Shown here in pieces: positions 51,305-60,720 of a stretch of 64,000 bases of DNA (positions within the stretch are counted from its first letter, which is position 1; each line of letters starts with the position of its first letter). Under the pieces are notes generated by a model. That model saw nothing but the letters and a program-made list of their open reading frames with translations, was not told where the DNA came from and did not search any database. The translations under genes were made by a program, and so were the position numbers. Source of the DNA: Paenibacillus oleatilyticus (lineage in GTDB: Bacteria; Bacillota; Bacilli; Paenibacillales; NBRC-103111); the NCBI RefSeq assembly GCF_018998565.1, contig NZ_JAHNZO010000008.1:124001-188000 (forward strand), written 5' to 3'.

Positions 51305-51343
51305 GCTCCCGATTTTTCCTCCTATAATACAGAGGAAGGGAGC
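51305..51343 (+). promoter_or_regulatory. Promoter with -10 box inside an inverted repeat
   Basis: GCTCCC and TTCCTC arms (51305-51320) pair with GAGGAA and GGGAGC (51331-51343). The loop contains TATAAT (51323-51328), a perfect -10 box. The repeat may be the YesN site or a hairpin in the non-transcribed DNA. It lies 36 bases upstream of the lipoprotein start. Confidence 0.55.
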
Positions 51344-51378
51344 ATCGCAATCATTTTACGACAAGGGGGAAGTTGGTT

Positions 51379-53082
51379 TTGAACAATCGAAAGTATGCAT
51401 GTGCTGTCGTTGGTTGCTTCTCGAGTGTCGCCCTGCTCGCTGCGGCTTGCAGCAATTCAGGCAATCCGCCTGCGAACAGTCCGTCTTCAACCGATAGCAA
51501 GAATCCATCGGCAGCAGCAGCTGCCGCGGGTCCGCTCGGGAAATACAGCCCTCCGATTGACGTCCGGGCAGTACGCGGAATTAACGGAAGCTTCAAGTTC
51601 CCGCAGGGAGAGGACATTAGCAATAACCTTTGGGCGAAGACGTACAAGGAAGAGTACGGTATCAATCTGACTTATGATTGGGTCGCGGACAATTCAGGGG
51701 GAAATGAGAGCGCCTACAACAAAAAGCTGAACCTCATGATCGCTTCCGGGCAGCTGCCGGATATTGTGGCTGTGAACTCTAAACAGTTCAAACAGCTGGC
51801 GGAGGACGGGAAGCTGGCAGATCTGACGGAAGCGTTCGAGAAATTCGCCACCCCTTACACGAAGGACGTGGCCAAGCAGGATGGCGGTATGGCTATGAGC
51901 TCCGCAACGATTAACGGCAAGCTGCTGGCGATCCCGGGGTTTAACGGAAACATCACCAATGCCAATGTAGTTTGGATTCGATCGGATTGGATGAAGAAGC
52001 TGAATCTGCCCGAACCCAAAACGATGCAGGATTTGTTCGCGATTATGGAAGCATTCGCCACCAAAGATCCGAACGGCGATGGCGGCAAAGGCGTCATCGG
52101 ATTGGCCGCGAACAAGAACATTTACGATGGATTCGCCGATTTGCTCGGTTTCTTCAACGGGTATCATGCGTATCCGAACGGCATGTGGATTAAAGATGAT
52201 GCCGGTCAACTCGTATACGGAGGCATCCAAAAAGAGATGAAGCCGGCCCTCGCGAAACTGCAGGAGCTGTATAAATCCGGGTTGATCGACAAGGAATTCG
52301 GCGCCAAGGACGCGGCCAAGGAAGCGGAACTGTTCGGACAAAACAAGCTGGGCATTACGTTCGGGGCCAATTCGAACCCATATTATCCGTTCGACGATGC
52401 GCGCAAGCGAAATCCGGAGATGGACTGGAAAGCGTATCCGATCCCTTCGATTGACGATAAACCGGCGCGGCCGGCTGTTGGCTTCCCGATCAGCACCTAC
52501 TATGTAGTGAATAAAAATTTCAAGCATCCCGAAGTGGTTGTCAAAATGTTTAATGCGAATTTCGAAAAGTTTTTCGGGAAAACGGGCGATTGGAACACTT
52601 GGGGTGTGACGAAGGATCGTTTGGAAGCGTTCAAGTGGCCGTTCGTGTATGGCTTCCCGCCGGATAAGGATGTTCCCGGGCGCTATGAGGCGTTGAAAAA
52701 AGCGATCGAAACGAATGATCCATCCGCAATGAACGGTGAGCAAAAAGCGGACTTCGACGCTTATCAGGCATATAAGAATGGCGACCAGACGAAGTGGGCG
52801 ACGGTTCGGCAAGCAGGTCCGACAGACTCCTCCTTCGCCGTCCTGAATCATTATAAACAAAATAATCTGTTGTATACGAATGAATATCGCTCAAGTTTGC
52901 AGACGGATACGATGACTTTGAAATGGTCGACATTGTTGAACCTGGAGAAAGAAATGATCACGAAAATTATCCTGGGTGCATCGTTAGACGAATTCGATAA
53001 ATTTGTAGAAAACTGGAAAAAATCCGGCGGCGACCAAATTACGAAGGAAGTTAACGATTGGGCTGCAAACTCCAAAAAGTAA
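51379..53082 (+). CDS. LplA-type extracellular solute-binding lipoprotein
   Basis: About 567 residues. A signal peptide with lipobox AAACS (Cys about 25) anchors it to the membrane. The mature protein is a large type-1 substrate-binding protein typical of YesM/YesN-linked importers. Conserved-looking features are ISNNLWAKTYKEEYGINLTY near the N-terminus, the alpha/beta lobes through about 200-400, and helix ITKIILGASLDEFDKFVENW near the C-terminus. I chose TTG 51379 with GGGGGA 8 bases upstream; TTG 51373 is too close. With the mannoside enzymes downstream, the ligand is probably an oligomannoside. The gene is followed by a stem-loop at 53131. Confidence 0.88.
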   Translation: MNNRKYACAVVGCFSSVALLAAACSNSGNPPANSPSSTDSKNPSAAAAAAGPLGKYSPPIDVRAVRGINGSFKFPQGEDISNNLWAKTYKEEYGINLTYDWVADNSGGNESAYNKKLNLMIASGQLPDIVAVNSKQFKQLAEDGKLADLTEAFEKFATPYTKDVAKQDGGMAMSSATINGKLLAIPGFNGNITNANVVWIRSDWMKKLNLPEPKTMQDLFAIMEAFATKDPNGDGGKGVIGLAANKNIYDGFADLLGFFNGYHAYPNGMWIKDDAGQLVYGGIQKEMKPALAKLQELYKSGLIDKEFGAKDAAKEAELFGQNKLGITFGANSNPYYPFDDARKRNPEMDWKAYPIPSIDDKPARPAVGFPISTYYVVNKNFKHPEVVVKMFNANFEKFFGKTGDWNTWGVTKDRLEAFKWPFVYGFPPDKDVPGRYEALKKAIETNDPSAMNGEQKADFDAYQAYKNGDQTKWATVRQAGPTDSSFAVLNHYKQNNLLYTNEYRSSLQTDTMTLKWSTLLNLEKEMITKIILGASLDEFDKFVENWKKSGGDQITKEVNDWAANSKK

Positions 53083-53130
53083 CACGTCGCAAAGAATAAG
53101 GGTAAAGATGCGTTCCACGCTTTTCCCTCT

Positions 53131-53181
53131 CCCCGCAAAGCACCTGACGAACTTCCGAGTTTAAAGCTTCACTTTGCGGGG
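53131..53181 (+). promoter_or_regulatory. Stem-loop between the binding protein and permease genes
   Basis: CCCCGCAAAG pairs perfectly with CTTTGCGGGG around a 31-base loop, with only a weak T-rich end. Such an element between a binding-protein gene and its permeases often gives partial termination or 3' protection, so more binding protein than permease is made. Confidence 0.75.
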
Positions 53182-53211
53182 ACATTTTATGACCGGACGG
53201 TGGGATGGTAG

Positions 53212-54111
53212 ATGAAAACCGCGAAATGGCGGCGCGAGCTGCCGCTTCATATATTAGTATTTCCCAGCCTGATCATTGTGCTGATCTACTGCTATATTCC
53301 GATGTACGGCAATATTATTGCGTTCCAGAATTTCAAACCGACCCAAGGATTTTGGGGTTCGGAATGGACAGGGCTGGCGAATCTGAACTATGTTCTGGAA
53401 ATGCCGAATACGTTTCGCATTATATGGAATACCGTCTATATCGCGACCATGAAAATAATCATGGGCAATGTCGTACCGATCCTTATTGCTCTGCTGTTGA
53501 ATGAAGTCCGCCTCACGATCGTCAAACGGAGCGTTCAAACTTTAATTTATTTCCCGTATTTCCTTTCGTGGGTTATCCTTGCCGGCATTCTCATCGATGT
53601 CCTGTCTCTCCAAGACGGTATTGTCAATCAAGCTCTCGGATGGTTGGGGATGCAGCCCATCTACTTCCTCGGCGACAATCGGTGGTTTCCCATTACGCTC
53701 GTATTGACAGATACGTGGAAAGAATTCGGGTTCGGCACGATCGTATACTTGGCCGCGCTGACAAGCATCAATCCGTCTTTATATGAAGCGGCCATCATAG
53801 ACGGCGCCAACCGCTGGAAGCAAACGTTGCATATTACGCTCCCGGGGATGGTTCCGATCATCATCCTGATGGCCACGCTCAGCTTGGGCAACGTATTGAA
53901 TGCGGGCTTCGACCAAGTATTTAATTTATACAGTCCGCAGGTGTACGAGAGCGGGGATATTCTGGATACGCTGATCTACCGCATCGGCGTTTCGGATGCC
54001 CAATATGGCCCGGCAACCGCGATTGGATTGCTCAAATCGTCCGTTTCCTTTATTCTGATCTCGGTCTCTTATTGGCTGGCGTACCGGTTTGCGAATTATC
54101 GAATTTTTTAG
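53212..54111 (+). CDS. ABC transporter permease, LplB type
   Basis: 299 residues with six hydrophobic helices. The N-terminus FPSLIIVLIYCYIPMYGNII and the EAA loop EAAIIDGANRWKQTLHITLPG (EAAxxDGA) identify it as a CUT1 sugar permease of the LplB family. GGATGGTAG precedes the ATG. It pairs with the next permease to form the channel. No ATPase is encoded in the operon. Confidence 0.92.
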   Translation: MKTAKWRRELPLHILVFPSLIIVLIYCYIPMYGNIIAFQNFKPTQGFWGSEWTGLANLNYVLEMPNTFRIIWNTVYIATMKIIMGNVVPILIALLLNEVRLTIVKRSVQTLIYFPYFLSWVILAGILIDVLSLQDGIVNQALGWLGMQPIYFLGDNRWFPITLVLTDTWKEFGFGTIVYLAALTSINPSLYEAAIIDGANRWKQTLHITLPGMVPIIILMATLSLGNVLNAGFDQVFNLYSPQVYESGDILDTLIYRIGVSDAQYGPATAIGLLKSSVSFILISVSYWLAYRFANYRIF

Positions 54112-54137
54112 CTTAGCTGGAACAGGAGGTTGACCCG

Positions 54138-55022
54138 ATGATGCGACATGCCTCCGTCACACGGAGACTATTCGATATAGGCAATACCATATTTCTGATT
54201 GCGCTCTCTTTGCTGTGTATTTTGCCTATTATCCAGGTCGTTGCCGTTTCGTTCAGCTCGAGCAGCGCTGCCGCGGCCGGGTTGGTCAAATTATGGCCGG
54301 TCGATTTCTCGCTGAAATCGTATGAGTTTATTTTGAAGAAAAAAGACTTTCTGGGGTCGTTTCTGATCTCTATAGAGCGGGTCATACTGGGAACCGGCAT
54401 TAGCATGTTTTTGACCGTAACGCTCGGCTACGCGCTATCCAAAGAAGTGAAGGATTTCCGGATGAGAACGTTTTACGCCTGGTATTTTGTCATTACGATC
54501 TTATTCAGCGGCGGATTAATTCCATGGTATTTAACGATCAAGTACACGAACTTGTTGGATACGATATGGGCGCTGGTCATACCGGGAGCGGTTACCGTGT
54601 TTAACGTCATTTTGGTGCTTAATTTCTTCCGAGGATTGCCCAAAGAACTGGAGGAGTCGTGTTTCATTGATGGGGGAAGCCATTGGACGACGCTCTGGAA
54701 AATATATCTCCCGTTATCCTTGCCCGCCATTGCGACGATCACGCTGTTCACCATCGTTAACCATTGGAATTCCTGGTTCGACGGTCTTATGCTCATGAAT
54801 TCGCCCAGCCATTACCCGCTTGCCACTTATTTGCAGACGGCGATCATTCAACACGATTTCGCTAATATGCGGGCCGAGGATGTGAAGACTTTAGCGGAGA
54901 TTTCGGATCGGACGACACGGGCGGCGCAAATTTTTATCGGCGCGCTGCCGATTATGGCGGTCTATCCGTTTTTGCAAAAATATTTCATGACCGGACTTGT
55001 CATGGGAAGCGTGAAGGAATAA
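54138..55022 (+). CDS. ABC transporter permease, YtcP/LplC type
   Basis: 294 residues with six hydrophobic helices. The EAA loop reads EESCFIDGGSHWTTLWKIYL (variant EExxxIDG), and the C-terminal FLQKYFMTGLVMGSVKE is a typical YtcP ending. ACAGGAGGT precedes the ATG, 26 bases after the first permease. Together the pair would use a shared ATPase such as MsmX. Confidence 0.92.
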   Translation: MMRHASVTRRLFDIGNTIFLIALSLLCILPIIQVVAVSFSSSSAAAAGLVKLWPVDFSLKSYEFILKKKDFLGSFLISIERVILGTGISMFLTVTLGYALSKEVKDFRMRTFYAWYFVITILFSGGLIPWYLTIKYTNLLDTIWALVIPGAVTVFNVILVLNFFRGLPKELEESCFIDGGSHWTTLWKIYLPLSLPAIATITLFTIVNHWNSWFDGLMLMNSPSHYPLATYLQTAIIQHDFANMRAEDVKTLAEISDRTTRAAQIFIGALPIMAVYPFLQKYFMTGLVMGSVKE

Positions 55023-55056
55023 CGGAAAATTGCATGAGAAGGAGCTGTGTTCACAG

Positions 55057-57498
55057 ATGAGGAAGCCGACCCGCAAATGGACGTTGGACATTATTCATCA
55101 TTCCCATACCGATATCGGGTACACCGAACGTCAAGAGAAGATCGAGCGGTACCACGTTCATTTTATAAAACAAGCGATTCAAATTCTAAACAGCATCCGG
55201 TCGGGCGAGAAAAGCGGTTGGGAAGGCTTCAAATGGACTTGCGAAACGTTTTGGCCTGTGGAACGTTTTCTCGCTCAGGCAACCGAACAAGAGGAGCAGG
55301 CGTTCCGTGAATGGGTTCAGTCTGGAGACATCTCGTTGTCGGGTACGTATCTGAACATGACCGAGCTGATCGATGCGGACCTGTTGACTCGAATGATCAA
55401 GCGCTCCACGGATTACGCCAAATCCATCGGCGTTACGCTGGACTCTGCCATGACGGCGGATATCAACGGCTATAGCTGGGGCTTCGCGCAATGTTTACTG
55501 GATGCCGGGATACAGAACTTGCTATCCTGCATCCATACGCACCACGGCATGTACCCGCTCGGACAAAAGCAGACGCCGTTTTGGTGGGAAACCCCCGGCG
55601 GCGAACGGCTGCTTGTATGGAACGGCGACCATTATCATCTTGGCAACGACCTCGGGCTGGCGCTGAATGCGATACATTCCTACATCATTCGCGACGAGTT
55701 TCGCACTCCGCCTATCGCGAGCAATCATTGGGAGATCATGGAGACGCGCATTATGCGCTATTTGAACCGGTTGGAGGAGGAAGGGTATCCTTACGATTTT
55801 GCACCGATTGCGCTATCAGGGCTTATCGTGGATAACGCTCCTCCTAACGGTTCCATTATGGACCTGTTCCAGCAATGGAATGGGGTGCATGGGGATTCGG
55901 TAACGATTCGTATGACGACTTTATCGGATCTATTCGCCAAGGTCAGGAAGCGGACGGATGTTGAAATTCCCGTTCACCGCGGAGACTGGCCGGACTGGTG
56001 GTCGGACGGCGTTGCGTCGACGGCTGCGCACACGCAGCTTTTCCGGGATGCTCAACGCAATTTCCGCATGCTCGCTCTGTTGGATCCAGACAACCGCATG
56101 ATTCCCGAATTCGCGGTTCGGGAGATGGAGGAACAGCTTACGCTGTATGCAGAGCATACTTGGGGGTATTCTCATTCCATCTCCGAACCGTGGAATCCTT
56201 TGGTGCAATCGCTCGGCGCCCGCAAGGAAGCCTATGCGGCTAATGCCAGCCGGCTTGTCCATAGCGCGATCGATGCCATATTGGAAGCCAAAGGCGAAGC
56301 GATGCTCGCCCCGGGCCGGCCATTGCGCTTCAAGGTCGTCAATCCGTTCCCGCACGACATCCGGGTCATCGCCAGGATGTACCTGGATTATTGGGAGCTT
56401 CCCTTGATTCGGGAGGGCTTGGAGGTCAGGGAGGAAGGCCGGACGGACGTCATCGTCCATCAGGTAAGCCAAGTCAGCCGGGGGACTGAGGTGTCCATCC
56501 CGGTCACATTGAAGGCAGCAGAGGAAAAATGGTTCCTTATTGTTCCTTGTGCGGCCAAGGAAGGGAAGACAACCTCGAATGTTTCCTTGACAGGCTCGGA
56601 TGGAGTGAAGGATATTCGCGATTTTCGCCCGGAACCGGCGGAAGATGTACCTTTCCGCGTGACCGAAACCTCCGTTGAGAGCGCACATGTCCTGATCGCG
56701 TGGGAGGCGGGAAAAGGCATCGTCTCTTGGAAGGACAAACGGTCGGGAATCGAGCTGATCGATCCTGAGGCGCCTCACGCGGCTTTTGCTCCCGTCTACG
56801 AGGTGACGCCTGTGAAGGATCGGGGGCTGATCCGCCAGACGCGTACCCGAATGGGACGGAACCGGAAGGGCATGAACGTGCAGAGACACGTTGGCCGGCT
56901 TGTTCGCGCGTATGAAGCGGAACGTGGTCCGCTATGGGTTACGATCGAGCAGGAGTACGAAGTGGCAGGGATGAGCCACTATACGGTACGGCTGACGGTG
57001 TATGCCCATGAGCCGAGAGTAGATGTAACGATACGCCTGCATAAAGACAGTGTCTGGGAACCTGAGAATGTGTACATTCCGTTGCCGCTTTCCATTCCGC
57101 ACGCCCAGCTCTGGCTGGAGAAAGCGGGTGCGCTCATGCGGCCGGGAATCGACCAGCTTCCCGGTACGGGCCTCGATTTCTATTGCATCCAAGACGGAAT
57201 CGGTTGGATCGGTCAGGATCAAGGTTTGGCTATCGCCACACCGGATTCCCCTTTAATCCAACTAGGACCGCTTGCATTCGGGGATCGGAAGCTGCACGGC
57301 CAGCAAGAGCTTAATAAACCAAAAGCGGTGTACGCATGGATACTGAACAATTTCTGGGAGACGAATTTCAAAGCGACGTTGGGAGGGTTTTACGAGTTCC
57401 GGTATTCGGTTCATTGGGGCCATGACTTGGGCACTCCGGAGAAGGCTATCGCGCAATGCAGACTATCCAATCAACGAGTTATAAGCTACAGGGCTTAA
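55057..57498 (+). CDS. Glycoside hydrolase family 38-like alpha-mannosidase
   Basis: 813 residues, no signal peptide, so it acts in the cytoplasm on imported mannosides. The N-terminal GH38 catalytic domain has HHSHTDIGYTERQ (Zn-binding His17 and Asp19) and TADINGYSWG (Asp135, the candidate nucleophile). A further HTHHGMYPLG block near 165 and a long beta-sandwich C-terminus (about 420-813) complete the layout. GAAGGAG precedes ATG 55057; an ATG 27 bases earlier overlaps it. The typical WxxDxFG motif is replaced by DINGYSW, so the subfamily is divergent. With the isomerase and kinase that follow, it yields mannose for glycolysis. Confidence 0.8.
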   Translation: MRKPTRKWTLDIIHHSHTDIGYTERQEKIERYHVHFIKQAIQILNSIRSGEKSGWEGFKWTCETFWPVERFLAQATEQEEQAFREWVQSGDISLSGTYLNMTELIDADLLTRMIKRSTDYAKSIGVTLDSAMTADINGYSWGFAQCLLDAGIQNLLSCIHTHHGMYPLGQKQTPFWWETPGGERLLVWNGDHYHLGNDLGLALNAIHSYIIRDEFRTPPIASNHWEIMETRIMRYLNRLEEEGYPYDFAPIALSGLIVDNAPPNGSIMDLFQQWNGVHGDSVTIRMTTLSDLFAKVRKRTDVEIPVHRGDWPDWWSDGVASTAAHTQLFRDAQRNFRMLALLDPDNRMIPEFAVREMEEQLTLYAEHTWGYSHSISEPWNPLVQSLGARKEAYAANASRLVHSAIDAILEAKGEAMLAPGRPLRFKVVNPFPHDIRVIARMYLDYWELPLIREGLEVREEGRTDVIVHQVSQVSRGTEVSIPVTLKAAEEKWFLIVPCAAKEGKTTSNVSLTGSDGVKDIRDFRPEPAEDVPFRVTETSVESAHVLIAWEAGKGIVSWKDKRSGIELIDPEAPHAAFAPVYEVTPVKDRGLIRQTRTRMGRNRKGMNVQRHVGRLVRAYEAERGPLWVTIEQEYEVAGMSHYTVRLTVYAHEPRVDVTIRLHKDSVWEPENVYIPLPLSIPHAQLWLEKAGALMRPGIDQLPGTGLDFYCIQDGIGWIGQDQGLAIATPDSPLIQLGPLAFGDRKLHGQQELNKPKAVYAWILNNFWETNFKATLGGFYEFRYSVHWGHDLGTPEKAIAQCRLSNQRVISYRA

Positions 57499-57510
57499 GG
57501 AGCGGATACG

Positions 57511-59262
57511 ATGAGACGAACATCAGCGATGTATGACAAAGAGCCGCACATCGAAATCAGGGGATGCGACCGGGAGGCTTGGCGTGGCTATGAAGCTGTC
57601 GCGAAAGAGCTTTTAACGAACGGAGAAGGAAAAGGCGGGCTCGTGCTTATCATTGAATGCTACCCTGGCGTAAGGGTAACAGAGATTGTTGAAGGTCTGA
57701 AGCCTTTCTTGAATCCGGTGAAGGTGGTTATGGCGGAGCAAGCCGCCAAAAAAGCCAGCCAGATCGACGCCATGATCGGCCGGTTCTTAACCGACGATCG
57801 GGTTTTTGGCTATATGGCCCCCTTCGGAGTTGAGGACTTCTATGATCCCGACCTCGTGCAGCAGCTTCGTCGAGACATAGAGAGTGTTTCGAAGGGGACG
57901 GTTATCGTTATCGGAACAGGAGCTGCTTTCATCACGAAAGGCGACTTGCTGGTATACGCCGACATGGCCCGATGGGAAATTCAACAGCGCTACCGAAGCG
58001 GGGAGTTCGGCAATTGGCTGGCGGATAACCAGGCCGAGGATATGCTCCGCAAATATAAACGAGGCTTTTTCATCGAGTGGAGGGCTGCAGACCGCTTCAA
58101 GCGAACCGTTCTTCCTCAAGCCGATTACTATCTGGATACTAACGCCAAGGACGATCCGAAGCTGCTGACCAAGGATGCGCTGTTCCACGGGTTTAGGCAG
58201 ACGGTCAGCCGCCCGTTCCGGTTAGTCCCCTATTTCGACCCCGGCGTATGGGGTGGTCAGTGGTTGGAATCGAAGATCGGGTTGGAGCCTCAGGAACACC
58301 CTTACGCATGGGGATTCGACGGAGTTCCGGAAGAGAACAGCTTATATTTGACCTACCGTTCGATCCGGGTGGAGATCCCGTCTATCAACCTGGTGTTCTT
58401 CGAACCGAAGCGTCTGCTGGGGGAGCGGGTGTATGCCCGGTTCGGCGCGGAGTTTCCGATTCGTTTCGACTTTCTTGACACCATCCGAGGGGGGAGTTTG
58501 AGCCTCCAGGTTCATCCCGTTACCGATTATATCCAAAAAACGTTCGGGATGGCCTATACGCAGGACGAGAGCTACTATATCCTCGATGCCGCTCCCGGTG
58601 CGGCGGTTTGTTTAGGGCTGAGAGAAAACATAAATCCGGATGCGATGATGGCCGATCTGGAGCGGGCTCAGCAAGGCGGCTTCTCCTTTCCCGCCGAACA
58701 GTATGTGAACCGGTTCGCCGCCAAGAAGCACGATCATTTCCTGATTCCGGCGGGAACGGTTCATTGTTCCGAAACGAACTGCATGGTGTTGGAGATCAGC
58801 GCCACGCCGTATATATTTACCTTTAAACTGTGGGACTGGGACCGGCTAGGTCTGGACGGCAGACCGCGCCCTATTCACCTGGAGCATGGCCGACGTAATA
58901 TTCAATGGAACTGCACGACCGAAATGGTGCAGCGTGAGTTGGTGAATGCTATCGTCCAGGTTGGCGAGGGCGACGGCTGGGTGGAAGAGCGAACCGGATT
59001 GCACGAGCTGCAATTCATTGAAACGCGGCGGCATTGGTTTGTGGCCGTCACGCCTCACCACACGAATGGCGGCGTTCAAATGCTGAATTTGGTCGAGGGA
59101 GAGGAAGCCATTGTGGAAAGTCCGACAGGAGCCTTCGAACCGTTCGTAGTCAGGTATGCGGAAACCTTTATTGTTCCTGCGGCGGCAGGCGAATACACAA
59201 TTCGTCCGAGCGAGCGATGTGCCGGGCAAACGTTGGGCACGATCAAGGCGTTCGTCAGATAA
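57511..59262 (+). CDS. Mannose-6-phosphate isomerase with N-terminal nucleotide-kinase-like extension
   Basis: 583 residues, nearly twice the usual 310-390 of ManA. The C-terminal part (about 225-583) is a type I phosphomannose isomerase: YFDPGVWGGQWLES, SLSLQVHPVTDY (Zn-binding QVHP, about 330-340), DESYYILD, and KHDHFLIPAGTVHC (about 408-421). The N-terminal 210 residues look like a P-loop uridine-kinase-like fold (GLVLIIECYPGVRVTEI), but the GxxxxGK[ST] signature is lost. The isomerase turns mannose-6-phosphate into fructose-6-phosphate. The extension may be a binding or regulatory domain. It follows GH38 by 12 bases. Confidence 0.82.
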   Translation: MRRTSAMYDKEPHIEIRGCDREAWRGYEAVAKELLTNGEGKGGLVLIIECYPGVRVTEIVEGLKPFLNPVKVVMAEQAAKKASQIDAMIGRFLTDDRVFGYMAPFGVEDFYDPDLVQQLRRDIESVSKGTVIVIGTGAAFITKGDLLVYADMARWEIQQRYRSGEFGNWLADNQAEDMLRKYKRGFFIEWRAADRFKRTVLPQADYYLDTNAKDDPKLLTKDALFHGFRQTVSRPFRLVPYFDPGVWGGQWLESKIGLEPQEHPYAWGFDGVPEENSLYLTYRSIRVEIPSINLVFFEPKRLLGERVYARFGAEFPIRFDFLDTIRGGSLSLQVHPVTDYIQKTFGMAYTQDESYYILDAAPGAAVCLGLRENINPDAMMADLERAQQGGFSFPAEQYVNRFAAKKHDHFLIPAGTVHCSETNCMVLEISATPYIFTFKLWDWDRLGLDGRPRPIHLEHGRRNIQWNCTTEMVQRELVNAIVQVGEGDGWVEERTGLHELQFIETRRHWFVAVTPHHTNGGVQMLNLVEGEEAIVESPTGAFEPFVVRYAETFIVPAAAGEYTIRPSERCAGQTLGTIKAFVR

Positions 59263-59298
59263 AGAATTTCGCTAAAGCTAAGGAGGATAGGGAGCAGT

Positions 59299-60237
59299 AT
59301 GAATATTGCGATAGACTTCGGAGGAACTACGATCAAGATCGGGCTCGTTCACGAAGGGAAAGTTCACGCATTGCGAACGCTGCCTGCTCACTCCTCAAAA
59401 GGGTTGATTCCGCGCCTTCCTGCCGTTGCGGCGGCTGTCCGCGAGCTGCTCGCCTGTCACCGATTGTCGATTGCCGATTGCGAGGGAATTGGAATAGCCA
59501 CGCCGGGGCTAGTAGATACCGTGAATCGAACGATTGTCTCGATCAACGACAAATACTCCGATGCCGTCGGATTTTCGTTTCAGGCATGGATCGCGGACAC
59601 CTTCCAACTTCCGTTCGTGATGGAAAACGACGCCCGCTCGGCGCTAATCGGCGAGACCGCCTATGGAGTAGCCCAGCGGGAAACGGATGCGGTTCTCATG
59701 ACGTTCGGAACGGGAATCGGAACCGCAGCCATGATGAACGGCAAGATTTTGCATGGGCGCCATTACCAAGCGGGAATTTTGGGCGGTCACCTCAGTACGG
59801 ATATACACGGAAGCTTATGCAATTGCGGGAACATAGGCTGTCTGGAAGCTCAAGCGGGCCATTGGGCATTAAACCAAGCGGCCAGGCGACACCCGCATTA
59901 CTCGCAAAGCCGGCTTTCCCAATTGACTCAACTGAGCTATCTGGCTGTTCTGGAAGAAGCGCTCTCCGGAGATCAGGCTGCAACTGACCTGTTGGAGCAC
60001 TTAATCTCGCACTGGATCGCGGGCATTGTCAACTTGATCCATGCTTACGATCCTGAAGTCGTCATTTTGAGCGGGGGGCTTATGAAATCCAAAGATCACA
60101 TAGTGCCCTTGCTGAGCGAACGCGTCTGCAAAAATGCCTGGACTCCTTGGGGCAAAGTGCGGATTGCGGTGGCTGAAGATCCGGACGCATCGGTGCTGTT
60201 AGGCGTATCCCGCTTGTTGTCGGAGCACACTGCATAA
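59299..60237 (+). CDS. ROK family sugar kinase
   Basis: 312 residues. ATP-binding loop IAIDFGGTTIKIGLV at the N-terminus (DxGGT), the sugar-binding region ENDARSALIGE, and the ROK zinc motif NCGNIGCLEAQAG (CxCGxxGCxE type, about 173-185, with an extra Cys just before). It phosphorylates a hexose at C6. As the last gene of the mannoside operon it would make mannose-6-phosphate for the isomerase encoded before it. AAGGAGG precedes the ATG by about 8 bases. No terminator hairpin with a T-run follows. Confidence 0.88.
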   Translation: MNIAIDFGGTTIKIGLVHEGKVHALRTLPAHSSKGLIPRLPAVAAAVRELLACHRLSIADCEGIGIATPGLVDTVNRTIVSINDKYSDAVGFSFQAWIADTFQLPFVMENDARSALIGETAYGVAQRETDAVLMTFGTGIGTAAMMNGKILHGRHYQAGILGGHLSTDIHGSLCNCGNIGCLEAQAGHWALNQAARRHPHYSQSRLSQLTQLSYLAVLEEALSGDQAATDLLEHLISHWIAGIVNLIHAYDPEVVILSGGLMKSKDHIVPLLSERVCKNAWTPWGKVRIAVAEDPDASVLLGVSRLLSEHTA

Positions 60238-60253
60238 CCATTAATAAGTGATG

Positions 60254-60303
60254 TGAACTGTACCTCCAACTGTTAGATGATGTTAGCAATTGGGGTGCAG
60301 TTC
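60254..60303. repeat. Imperfect inverted repeat resembling an IS3-family end
   Basis: TGAACTGTACCTCC and GGGGTGCAGTTCA form an imperfect repeat across about 24 bases. TGAACTG...CAGTTCA ends with inner CACC/GGTG are, from memory, common at IS3-group element ends. No transposase ORF is complete in 60238-60720, and an ORF at 60376-60657 is not convincing, so this may be a solo remnant. It also lies where the mannoside operon should end. Confidence 0.4.
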
Positions 60304-60720
60304 ATCTACGTTCAATAGACCGCAAGAGTTTGCGATAAACATTCCATAAGAAATAAGCGAAGGATTACCGTTTAATTGCCAATATTCTCAATCTTTTATA
60401 ATTCAAATACCACTCACTGTCATGAAATAAATCTTTTTGGCTTTCGCGGCAATTTTCTCAAATGCATTGCGTCGTTCACTTTCCGACAAATCTTTGAAGA
60501 AATCATCAAAGTGCTATATTCATACTTCGCCAATCGCCTTAATGATCGTTTCAACATTTCCGCATTTGCAAAGCATCTGCCACGTCTGAATACCACCTTA
60601 AAAATTATAGATAAGTATGAAAATGTGGGGAATGGCCGGGGTTGGCATCAGCTATAGTCAACGCGACAACGAGGCCATTCCGGCGGCAGAGACACGCTTG
60701 TTTAATCGTTGTTGAATTAC

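Noticed and set aside
60376-60657. 93-residue ORF after the ROK kinase
   Set aside because: No ribosome-binding site and no convincing family; a transposase remnant was considered but not supported by a clear motif.
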